Positions 40,404 to 49,162 of a DNA stretch of 64,000 nt are shown one piece after another (the first letter of the stretch is position 1; each line of letters starts with the position of its first letter). The notes beneath the pieces were generated by a model. It ran no database searches. It had not been told where the DNA came from and was given only the letters and a program-made list of their open reading frames with translations. The stretch is from positions 1 through 64,000 of the forward strand of contig JAURYI010000058.1 in NCBI GenBank assembly GCA_030654015.1, given 5' to 3'. Source of the stretch: Methylococcales bacterium (lineage in GTDB: Bacteria > Pseudomonadota > Gammaproteobacteria > Methylococcales > Methylomonadaceae). The position numbers were made by a program, and so were the translations under genes.

Positions 40404-41618
40404 TTACGTCCGATATTCGGCATTAATTTTTACATAGTCGTAGGAAAAATCGCAGGTCAAAACCTCTTGGCTTGCTGTGCCGCGTCCTAATTTAACCGTC
40501 ACGGTGATTTCCTGTTGATTCATCACCGCTTGTCCCGCTTCTTCGGTGTAGTCATCGGCACAACCGCCGTTTCTGACGATACACACGTCACCCAGATAAA
40601 GCTGCACGTCTTCCAGTACCATATTTTCCACGCCCGCACGTCCGACAGCGGCAAGAATCCGCCCCCAATTCGGGTCACTGGCAAAAAATGCGGTTTTTAC
40701 CAGTGGCGAATGGGCGATAGTTTTAGCAACGCGCACCGCTTCTTCATCGTTGCTGGCATCTGATACTACAATGCGGATAAGTTTGGTCGCGCCTTCGCCG
40801 TCTCTGATAATCAGTTCAGCGAGTTGTTTACACACGCTCATCAGTGCGTCGGCAAATACAGGGTAATGTTCACTGTCGGCAGTGATTTCAGGCGCGACAC
40901 TGCAACCACTCGCCATAATCACACAGGCATCATTAGTGGAGGTATCGCCATCAACAGTAATACGATTAAACGATTGTTCAACGGCTAACGCTAAACACTG
41001 TTGCAACAGCGGCTGTTGAATTTTTGCATCGGTGGCAATAAAACCGAGCATGGTCGCCATATTGGGCTGAATCATGCCCGCGCCTTTGGAGATGCCATTA
41101 AAGGTGATGGTTTCACCAGCGATAGAAATGGTTTTAGTCACGCCTTTAGGAAACGTGTCGGTAGTCATAATCGCTTTGGCGGCATTTGCCCAGTTGTCAC
41201 TGCTAAGCTGAGCAATGGCGGCAGGTAACACGGCGGTAATTTTAGCAACGGGTAATAATTGCCCGATGACACCTGTAGAAAACGGTAACACCTGATTGGG
41301 TGCGTTACCCGCTAATTTAGCTAATTCCTCACAAGAGCTTAAAGCCGCCTGCATTCCCAGTTCGCCCGTTCCTGCATTGGCATTGCCTGAGTTGATTAAA
41401 AACCAGCGCGGCGCGTGTGCCAGATTGGCTTTTGCAACATGAACAGGTGCGGCACAAAACGCATTTTGGGTGAATACCCCTGCACAGGTCGCGCCTTCGA
41501 CTGCGTGCAGCAATAAAATATCATCTCTGGCGGTTTGCTTAATACCCGCATTAGTTGTGCCTAGGGTAATGCCTGTAATACTGGGCATTATCGGGAAATC
41601 GCATTGTCCTACTGCCAT
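40404..41618 (-). CDS. argJ: Bifunctional glutamate N-acetyltransferase/amino-acid acetyltransferase
   Basis: ISKGAGMIQPNMATMLGFIATDA autoprocessing site. Confidence 0.97.
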   Translation of the reverse strand: MAVGQCDFPIMPSITGITLGTTNAGIKQTARDDILLLHAVEGATCAGVFTQNAFCAAPVHVAKANLAHAPRWFLINSGNANAGTGELGMQAALSSCEELAKLAGNAPNQVLPFSTGVIGQLLPVAKITAVLPAAIAQLSSDNWANAAKAIMTTDTFPKGVTKTISIAGETITFNGISKGAGMIQPNMATMLGFIATDAKIQQPLLQQCLALAVEQSFNRITVDGDTSTNDACVIMASGCSVAPEITADSEHYPVFADALMSVCKQLAELIIRDGEGATKLIRIVVSDASNDEEAVRVAKTIAHSPLVKTAFFASDPNWGRILAAVGRAGVENMVLEDVQLYLGDVCIVRNGGCADDYTEEAGQAVMNQQEITVTVKLGRGTASQEVLTCDFSYDYVKINAEYRT

Positions 41619-41647
41619 TCGTTAATCCTCGTTTGGTTAATTATTTG

Positions 41648-41761
41648 TAGGTCAGAATAAGTCTACCCAAGCGTAGCGCAGGGTAGGCGTTTCTGACAAT
41701 TCCGTAGTTTGTCGGAAACACCTGTTTTCGCTTGCACTCAAACAGGTTTATTCTGACCTAC
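41648..41761. repeat. Dispersed ~114-bp structured repeat, copy 2
   Basis: Perfect 14-bp terminal inverted repeats GTAGGTCAGAATAA / TTATTCTGACCTAC. Confidence 0.88.
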
Positions 41762-41768
41762 AGGAGTA

Positions 41769-42911
41769 TTAAATTTTAAAAAATATCAGCACGTTATCAA
41801 TTCGTTCAACGTCTGTTTTCATGCGTTCGCATTGGCATTTAAGCCAAGCTAACTGCTCGGTTTGTTGGCTCAGGGCAAACGGAAAAATAACTTCTATTTC
41901 TATTTGCCCATCTAAATAGTGAATTTTAAAGTCTTCTATCAGCGGCTTTATATCGGCTAAATAATCATCCAGTAACAACTTTACATCACGGCGGCACAGC
42001 GGGCTTTTTTCAAACAAACCTTCGTCGTTTTCAGCATCAACATGAACCAATACATCCATCACATCATCAAAACGGCTGATTAATTCATCACGCACTGCGT
42101 CACTGATACTATGCCCTTCCGATACGGTAATGCGCGGGTCAACAATAATATGCGCATCAATCAACGCATCTTCGCCCATTTGCCGTGAGCGTAATAAATG
42201 AATACCTTCCACGCCTTCAATAGCTAAAATAACAGCCCGAATTTCAGAGAGTTTGCGGGGCGGTAAGGCGGTATCGACCAGTTCTTTGATGCCTTGCATA
42301 ATCAGATTGGCACCGATTTTAACCACCATCAACGCCACCACAATGGCGGCAATCGCATCGGCAAGCGGATAACCCAACAGCACTGCACCGATACCAAACA
42401 ACACCACCACGGAGGAAATCGCATCACTGCGTTGATGCCACGCATTGGCTAATAACAGCTTAGAGCGGGTGACTTTGGCAATACGTTTGGTGTAATGATA
42501 CAGCCATTCATTGACTAAAATGGAGACCACGACCACGCCCAAACTCATCACGTCAGGCGTTGCTAACTGTTCAGGTTGTTCCATGCGTTTCATCACTGAC
42601 CACGCAATACCGCCGCCAATCACCAATAAACTGAGTCCCAAAATAACAGTGGCAATGGTTTCAAAGCGTCGATGCCCGTAAGGATGCTCGTGATCCGCCT
42701 CCCGACTGCCTAATCGAACCGCGACAATCACCAGAAAATCGCTTAATAAATCGGATAAGGAATGCACACCATCGGCAATCAACGCCGATGACTGCCATAA
42801 CACACCAAAGCCGATTTTAAGTGCGGTTTGCGATACATTAATCGCCGCGCCGACATAACTGGCGCGGGCTTTTAATTTTCGCGCCTGCTCCATTTCACTA
42901 AGATCAGACAT
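41769..42911 (-). CDS. Cation diffusion facilitator transporter
   Basis: LIADGVHSLSDLLSDFLV, EADHEHPYGHRRFE. Confidence 0.95.
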   Translation of the reverse strand: MSDLSEMEQARKLKARASYVGAAINVSQTALKIGFGVLWQSSALIADGVHSLSDLLSDFLVIVAVRLGSREADHEHPYGHRRFETIATVILGLSLLVIGGGIAWSVMKRMEQPEQLATPDVMSLGVVVVSILVNEWLYHYTKRIAKVTRSKLLLANAWHQRSDAISSVVVLFGIGAVLLGYPLADAIAAIVVALMVVKIGANLIMQGIKELVDTALPPRKLSEIRAVILAIEGVEGIHLLRSRQMGEDALIDAHIIVDPRITVSEGHSISDAVRDELISRFDDVMDVLVHVDAENDEGLFEKSPLCRRDVKLLLDDYLADIKPLIEDFKIHYLDGQIEIEVIFPFALSQQTEQLAWLKCQCERMKTDVERIDNVLIFFKI

Positions 42912-43141
42912 TACGAGCCCACTTCGATAACAATAATATATTCATAATCGTCAGTTGCCGTCGTTTCCAGCACTTTATGCCCATTAATACGACACCATGC
43001 GGGAATATCCTGCATCACGCCTGAATCAGTGCAAATGACTTCCAACTGATCACCGACTTGCAGTTGCTTGATTTTATCTTGGGTACGAATGACAGGCAGC
43101 GGACACAATAACCGCCGCGCATTGAGAGTTTCTTTCATCAT
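42911..43141 (-). CDS. tusA: TusA/SirA-like sulfurtransferase
   Basis: LNARRLLCPLPVIRTQDKI; CPxP motif. Confidence 0.9.
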   Translation of the reverse strand: MMKETLNARRLLCPLPVIRTQDKIKQLQVGDQLEVICTDSGVMQDIPAWCRINGHKVLETTATDDYEYIIVIEVGS

Positions 43142-43258
43142 AACTTATAGGGATTAGCGTGAGTGAGTCACATTTTAACGCACACGCAGGCAAAAATGTG
43201 AACACAACAACGTAATAATGACGCGCCCGACATTTTTATTCAGGCGAAAGCAGCTTTA

Positions 43259-44938
43259 TTAATCCACCTGATAAGCAACACAAAATTGAATATCGCCTTC
43301 TTTACGACGCAATAAACCTTTCAAACCCAATGCTGAAATCGCCGATTTTATCGTTGCCGACTTTTCATAATTGTCCTGAATTTTTCGCGCCTCATCATGA
43401 TCCGCACGATACATTTGTTGAGCTAATTTATGTAAGCCATGCGCCAAATTCAACGTAATAGACAAGGACACGGTGTTATCGGCAATCTCACCGAATGCCG
43501 ATGATAGTGCGGCTCTTGTGATACGGACATTAATTTTTTCCTTTGTGCCATTCAAATCCGCTTGCTGTATATAATAAGTAAATAAACAATTATCAACATA
43601 TAATATGGATGGTTCAATCGACCAGCGAAAAAATATATCCTGCTGGTTTTCAATTTTAAAATCAGTTTGTGTAAATAAAACAGCCAATGCGATTAATTCA
43701 TTTTGCAACACGCTATTGTCTTTTATTTCAATCCAGCCATAAGGATGAAAAATAATATCTTCGCTGTGAGAGCTAAATATAAAGCCGCGATTATGTGCCG
43801 CCAAACCCCATAAAATAGCCTGTTGCCTTGCTGTTAAACACAAATCAATTATTTTTTCCTTACCCAATGTCCCTGCATATAATGGTTTATCAGTATGTTG
43901 TAATAAGGTTATCCCATATTTATGCGGCTTAAATAAATAACCGCTGGTAAAACTATCGGATAACACCATCAATTCCTTTTTTAACGCAGCTCTATCCTTA
44001 TTAAAATCGTTAACCAACGCTTCGATATACGCCATTTTACCATCGGCTGTTATGCCTTTTTCTATTTCATCCAACGAAAACCAAACCAAACGATTATCGG
44101 CTGTTATTTTATCGTGTAAATGAATATAACCGGCCAGCGTCAACTTAATATGAAAAACATCCAGATAATATTCAGTAAACGCATGATTAGGCGCAGAACC
44201 CTGAACCTGCCGATACGGCTTTAAACTACGCCACAAGGTAAATGTATAATGAGTATCAAAAATTAATCCCGCTTCTTCCTTTAATTCCCGTTTTAAAGTC
44301 TCAGGCAATACGGCTTTAATATCACTATTACTGGACTGCACAGCCTGCAAACACCGATTTTTATTATCAGTAAAACCGACAATATCACGCTGATTTAACC
44401 GCCCGCCAACCAAACCATAATCCCCTGCTGTTTTATCAAAGCGTTTATGGGTATCTTCCCGTTGATAAAATAAAATCTTATCATTCAGTTTAATAATACT
44501 CCACGCCACATAAATATAACGAATCGGCGGCGCGTCACCACTCGCATGATAGTCAACCCGATTAGATTCAATATATCTTAATAAATCCCGCTGTGCATTT
44601 TTCTTATCATCCGCAATCCCTTGAGTATTCCAAAAATTATCCGCCAACAACCGAGATTCTTTATCACTCATTGCCGTTAATACCGACAACGCTAATAACT
44701 GCGCAGGAAAAGAAATAAAACACCATTCGCCTTTTTGCAAAGAATCAGTATTTAATACTGCCAAAGTATCCAGCAAGTTTTCAATTAAATTAACAGTATT
44801 TTCAGCAACAGCCTGATTAACTTGTTCTGAACACAGCACGTTAATTAAATCCTCACGTTTAACCGCGTAAAAATCGCCTTCTTCTTCGGCGTAGCGAGGT
44901 AAATAAGTAATAAGGGTTTTAATTAGCTGTGCCGACAT
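43259..44938 (-). CDS. Large (559 aa) Nudix-domain protein
   Basis: LVGGRLNQRD...ETLKRELKEEAGLIF; RExxEExG catalytic core at 44267..44290. Confidence 0.75.
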   Translation of the reverse strand: MSAQLIKTLITYLPRYAEEEGDFYAVKREDLINVLCSEQVNQAVAENTVNLIENLLDTLAVLNTDSLQKGEWCFISFPAQLLALSVLTAMSDKESRLLADNFWNTQGIADDKKNAQRDLLRYIESNRVDYHASGDAPPIRYIYVAWSIIKLNDKILFYQREDTHKRFDKTAGDYGLVGGRLNQRDIVGFTDNKNRCLQAVQSSNSDIKAVLPETLKRELKEEAGLIFDTHYTFTLWRSLKPYRQVQGSAPNHAFTEYYLDVFHIKLTLAGYIHLHDKITADNRLVWFSLDEIEKGITADGKMAYIEALVNDFNKDRAALKKELMVLSDSFTSGYLFKPHKYGITLLQHTDKPLYAGTLGKEKIIDLCLTARQQAILWGLAAHNRGFIFSSHSEDIIFHPYGWIEIKDNSVLQNELIALAVLFTQTDFKIENQQDIFFRWSIEPSILYVDNCLFTYYIQQADLNGTKEKINVRITRAALSSAFGEIADNTVSLSITLNLAHGLHKLAQQMYRADHDEARKIQDNYEKSATIKSAISALGLKGLLRRKEGDIQFCVAYQVD

Positions 44939-44950
44939 TATTTATAACCT

Positions 44951-45475
44951 TTATTTTGCATTTTTCTCTACGTCACTAATGATTTCAGCTAAAAAAGCAG
45001 CGCGAATGTGTAAACTGGTTTGAGTTGGAATAGCGCGTAATAATTCCAATACTTCCGATTTTGAACGGGTTTGTTGACGGATAGCGCGGACTAAAACACC
45101 AAGCGTACCATGCGCAGTTACACCGAGGTTTTTTGCCGCAAGTTTGGCGGCGGTATCATCCGTCAAAAACAAGCTATTTTTAAATTCTAAGCATAAATGC
45201 AACGCTTCCTGCTCACCTGCGTGTAAAGTATAAAATGGGGTTAGTGCATTGACTTGTGGAGAAAAGTATTCAGCGCGGTGACGAATTAAATTCACTTTTG
45301 TATGAAGCAAGGCTTGCGGACGATGGTGTTGCACTTCATGCCAAACTGTTTCTGGAACAATTACTATGTCAAAATCAGAAATAAGTTCAAGACTATTTAA
45401 TTCATCTAAATGAATAATGGGCCCCGCATCAGCAATAACAATTGTTTTAGTCTTTTCCATGCAAGCCCCAGTCAA
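44951..45475 (-). CDS. PIN-domain (DUF3368-like) putative ribonuclease toxin
   Basis: IVIADAGPIIHL...IVPETVWHEV...LTDDTAAKLAAKNLGV. Confidence 0.8.
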   Translation of the reverse strand: MTGACMEKTKTIVIADAGPIIHLDELNSLELISDFDIVIVPETVWHEVQHHRPQALLHTKVNLIRHRAEYFSPQVNALTPFYTLHAGEQEALHLCLEFKNSLFLTDDTAAKLAAKNLGVTAHGTLGVLVRAIRQQTRSKSEVLELLRAIPTQTSLHIRAAFLAEIISDVEKNAK

Positions 45476-45644
45476 TATCTTCTCGAATCAACTGCTCATT
45501 AATAATTTGTTGGTGTGATTCTAAATAGCGGCGCATGGCTTCTATAATTAGCGCATCCATATTAACAATCCAACCTTGCTCAACCATATTTTGTGCTTGC
45601 TGCCAAAGTTGATCGGGTATTTCAGTTTTTACAAGTGTAGTCAT
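45447..45644 (-). CDS. Ribbon-helix-helix-like putative antitoxin
   Basis: 65 aa; VKTEIPDQLWQQAQNMVEQGWIVNMDALIIEAMRRYLES; overlaps the start of the PIN gene. Confidence 0.65.
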   Translation of the reverse strand: MTTLVKTEIPDQLWQQAQNMVEQGWIVNMDALIIEAMRRYLESHQQIINEQLIREDIDWGLHGKD

Positions 45645-45655
45645 GATAATTAGCC

Positions 45656-46993
45656 TTATGAAAAACTACGGCTATAAATATGCCGTGCTAATTCAAATAG
45701 ATAAGGTGCTTTTTTACGGTAATCAAACTCTTCAAACGTTATTTCTACTTTTCCCATTCTTACATCTACACGAGGATAAGAGTTAATTAGCCAAAACATT
45801 TGATAAAGTAATTTATCCAATAATACTTTGTCTTTTCTAAGCTCTGAGTTACTTTCCTGAATATTATTGGCTAATGCAGGGAAGCGAAACGCATCTTTAA
45901 TAATTTTTTCGCTGGCTACCTTGTTTTGAAGGTTGCAATAAGCCTTTTTAATGTCCAGAGCAATTAACTTATTTTTATTTTGATTTTCAAAAGTTTCTTT
46001 TGTTAAATTCTCACCAGAAAACAGTTTAAATAGTATTTCTTCGTAAGTTTTCTTTACCTCGTAAAAATTAAACATAATTCGCATATTAATCATAAATAAA
46101 TAAGCGATTATTTGTTCATCAACGGCATTAAATACGGTTGAATTATGGGTTATCCAGTTACGAGTGCTTTTCATAATCCACGCTAAACCTCTTATTTTTT
46201 TCGGTTCTGTTGCTTCCCATTCGTGCGTTAATGTTCTGATAAAGAGTTTGTACAAGGTCGATTTATCAACTGGTTCACGCAAGGGTAAAAAATTGGCTAA
46301 CACGTCTAAATAATTATGGCTATCTTCAAGGCTAATTTTCTTTTCAGATTCTTCAATAAAGCTATTAAATAACAGTTTATTTTCAGCATTAATGAAGTTT
46401 TTTAAACTGTGACAAGCTTCAATAATTCCACGCCTTAATATTGCATAAGAGGATTGTTGTGCTGTTAGCCAATCTCTTAATTTTATATAATCTGCATCTA
46501 TTTTTTCAAAAACAGTGACTTTCGGCATATAAATTTCAGTACACTTATTTTCAAATCCTTTTACTGTGCTAGTTTCCGCAGTCATAAAGCACATTATCTC
46601 GGCAGGTATACCTAAATGAATTAAATCATTAAAAATATAAAATCCTCCATTTTCGTGAAATTTTCTTTTATCGGTGTAATATTCTGGAATATCTTTGTCT
46701 AAATCAACGTGTTCGCCATTGTCTAAACGAACGTCAATAATAATGGCATCAATTTCATTGAGAATGGCATGATTTTCTTTAAATTCTTCATAATCAAAAT
46801 AATTACGGCATAAATAAATGGTATGCAGACTTTTTTGTTGTGTGCAAAATTCATTTAAATCAGATGGCTTCGTTTTCAGGCTAAATAAGTCATTATCCCA
46901 CGCATCAAAACTTAATAAATTACCAAACATTTGATTTAAAATATTTTTTCCTGCTTGCAAACCGCCAAAGTCTTCAATCCAAAGTATATTCAT
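45656..46993 (-). CDS. Receiver-like domain protein with C-terminal HEPN-like region
   Basis: Receiver residues ILWIED / IIIDVRL / CFMTAET / FEKID; C-terminal RNWITH (RNxxxH) at 46145..46162. Confidence 0.65.
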   Translation of the reverse strand: MNILWIEDFGGLQAGKNILNQMFGNLLSFDAWDNDLFSLKTKPSDLNEFCTQQKSLHTIYLCRNYFDYEEFKENHAILNEIDAIIIDVRLDNGEHVDLDKDIPEYYTDKRKFHENGGFYIFNDLIHLGIPAEIMCFMTAETSTVKGFENKCTEIYMPKVTVFEKIDADYIKLRDWLTAQQSSYAILRRGIIEACHSLKNFINAENKLLFNSFIEESEKKISLEDSHNYLDVLANFLPLREPVDKSTLYKLFIRTLTHEWEATEPKKIRGLAWIMKSTRNWITHNSTVFNAVDEQIIAYLFMINMRIMFNFYEVKKTYEEILFKLFSGENLTKETFENQNKNKLIALDIKKAYCNLQNKVASEKIIKDAFRFPALANNIQESNSELRKDKVLLDKLLYQMFWLINSYPRVDVRMGKVEITFEEFDYRKKAPYLFELARHIYSRSFS

Positions 46994-46996
46994 ATT

Positions 46997-48406
46997 TTAG
47001 CCTTCTAATAAGTTTTTATGGAGTTTTAATTCTGCGCTAAACAGTTGTTCATTTGCAGTGCAATTAAATTGAGCGTGTTCGCCTAATAATTCAATCAGGC
47101 GATTAATAAAAGCAAGTCCTTTATGTGTGCCAGCTAGTTGGCTGTTAGCATTAGCTTTGCAAGCATTGCTGACGCTGAAAATGTAATATTCTGCATCTAT
47201 ATACCAATTAATTTGAATTTTTCCTGTGCCGCCCCAGTATTTTAAAGCATTAAGGATTAATTCTGAGCTGATAGCAAACATCAGTGAGAATTTAATTTGA
47301 TTTGCGCCAAATTGCGCGGTACTTTTTTCAATATTGACTTCAAGCGCGGTTATGGATTGAAGCCAATGATAGAACTTTTCTACATCTTTTTGATTTACGT
47401 CCAACGGTAAAACCTGTTCAATAAAGGCTTTGCGGGTGGGTTTAATTAATTCGCCTTGATTGTTTATCAGTTTGCGTAAACCTGTGGCATCCTCCATAAA
47501 GATGATACGGTTGAGTGATTGGCGCAAAGCTGAGGCAATAAACCATTCAGGCGTTGCATCACCTGCGTTGTCTTGTTGCCAAGCGCGTTTAAATTCTTCG
47601 GTATCGTAAATGGATTGTTTAAAGGTATCTATTAAACAATCGGTTAAGGTGATGGTTGAGAATAAAGCGGCAATTTCGTTAATCGCTTCATAATGTTTTT
47701 GATTTTTTTCGTAGTCTTCGCTACCTAATAAACGAATGGCTTGTCTGAGAGATTCGGGGGCGGTTGCGAGGGCATTACGCATGGTGTGGGTGAAGAAAGA
47801 GAGCATTTCTTTTTCTTTTTCGTGTGCTATTTTATTAGCTTTTTTTGTTTCTTCTATTTGTAACTCAATCTTTTCTGCATTATAAATTGATTTTAAATAA
47901 TCTTTTTTATACTCTATTTCTATAGTGTCTTCCATGCTATCATCATTATAAATATAAAATGCTTTATTAATATATTCTTCTGCTTTTTCATATTTGTTAT
48001 TTGAAACAGAGACGTTACTTGCCAAAATATAAAATAGCTTTTTATGCTCTTCTGAATCAGAAAACTTAGCAAGAAGATAGTATTCGTTATTTTCGGATTC
48101 TTCACAATCATTGTTACTTAATTTATTAGCTATATTAAAATCTTCGTTAGCTTTTGTAAAGTCACGCAGATTTAGATAACAGTTTCCACGCTTTATATAA
48201 GCTTCGCAATTATTAGGCTCTTGTTCAATAGCCTTATTAAAGCAATACAAAGCAGTTTTCCACTCTTCTTGCTCATAAAAATTTAATCCAAGCTCATAAT
48301 TATCAAAATCACAATTTGTTTCGATACTTTTTACTTTCCCTTTTTCATCCAAATTAACCTGTATATAAGGTTTTGTCGCTGTTTTTTCTTTTTCATGATT
48401 TTTCAT
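46997..48406 (-). CDS. Soluble TPR-repeat histidine kinase
   Basis: TPR GLNFYEQEEWKTALYCFNKAIEQEPNN; H-box FFTHTMRNAL (His codon 47786..47788); N-box ELILNALKYW; HKGLAFINRLIELLG. Confidence 0.8.
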   Translation of the reverse strand: MKNHEKEKTATKPYIQVNLDEKGKVKSIETNCDFDNYELGLNFYEQEEWKTALYCFNKAIEQEPNNCEAYIKRGNCYLNLRDFTKANEDFNIANKLSNNDCEESENNEYYLLAKFSDSEEHKKLFYILASNVSVSNNKYEKAEEYINKAFYIYNDDSMEDTIEIEYKKDYLKSIYNAEKIELQIEETKKANKIAHEKEKEMLSFFTHTMRNALATAPESLRQAIRLLGSEDYEKNQKHYEAINEIAALFSTITLTDCLIDTFKQSIYDTEEFKRAWQQDNAGDATPEWFIASALRQSLNRIIFMEDATGLRKLINNQGELIKPTRKAFIEQVLPLDVNQKDVEKFYHWLQSITALEVNIEKSTAQFGANQIKFSLMFAISSELILNALKYWGGTGKIQINWYIDAEYYIFSVSNACKANANSQLAGTHKGLAFINRLIELLGEHAQFNCTANEQLFSAELKLHKNLLEG

Positions 48407-48459
48407 GATTTTGTTCCTATTTTATAAAAACGCTAAAAACATTATAACACCGCATAATA

Positions 48460-48933
48460 TTAGAACCGATGCCATCCAGAACCACCGCATTTACGACAAT
48501 CAACTTCAAAATCTCCGCTGCCGTCACATTTACTGCATGGCACAGTAAATGTTCCTTTACCACTGCATCTTCGGCATTCAACTTCTTTGATGTAATTTCC
48601 TGTCCCATTGCAACGATTACATGATTTTGAATTGCGCGTTCCAGTACTCTGACAGGATAAACAAGGCTTTGCTGGTAATTTGAAAATTCCAGTCCCCTCA
48701 CAATTTCGACACGTCCCCGTAAAAGTACCCGTACTATCGCATTTTTTGCAATCAAACGTCTTTTTTCCTGAGCCATTACAACTAAAGCACGTTCCATAGC
48801 TGTTAATTGGGCTAATGCAGTTTTTGAACGTAGTTCTGACACGATTTTGGTCACGTTTAGCGCGGTGGCTGTAATTGTTTCTTTCAAATAACGCGCCAAG
48901 TAACGTAAAAAAAAGTCCCATAAAAAGCCTCAT
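48460..48933 (-). CDS. CxxCxGxG (DnaJ zinc-finger-like) repeat protein without J domain
   Basis: About eight CxxCxxxG units: CFSCNGSG, CKKCDSTG, CRNCEGTG, CLSCQSTG, CNRCNGTG, CRRCSGKG, CSKCDGSG, CRKCGGSG. Confidence 0.75.
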   Translation of the reverse strand: MRLFMGLFFTLLGALFERNNYSHRAKRDQNRVRTTFKNCISPINSYGTCFSCNGSGKKTFDCKKCDSTGTFTGTCRNCEGTGIFKLPAKPCLSCQSTGTRNSKSCNRCNGTGNYIKEVECRRCSGKGTFTVPCSKCDGSGDFEVDCRKCGGSGWHRF

Positions 48934-49048
48934 GATTGATTGCGGATGTTACGCACCGATTTTTTAAAATCAGTGGGTTACAATTTTATTCAGTTTTAAT
49001 CCCTTCGGCACAGGAAAATGTTTCAGAGGGATTACTGCCGTTACCACT

Positions 49049-49162
49049 TTATAGAATAGAAAGTGCCACCCAAATTCCAATAAAAATATATAAAGGTGCG
49101 CCAATGTCGGCTATAACGTTTGCTACCGTAAAAACTGCTAGTACGCCTACTACGATTTTCAT
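49049..49162 (-). CDS. 37-aa hydrophobic microprotein (not in the ORF track)
   Basis: MKIVVGVLAVFTVANVIADIGAPLYIFIGIWVALSIL*; its ATG overlaps the upstream ParB-like stop (TGATG). Confidence 0.5.
   Translation of the reverse strand: MKIVVGVLAVFTVANVIADIGAPLYIFIGIWVALSIL

Noticed and set aside
48417-48899. 160-aa ORF on the minus strand
   Set aside because: Frame-shifted overlap of the CxxCxGxG-repeat gene; the 48460..48933 frame shows a clear Cys/Gly motif pattern, this one does not.
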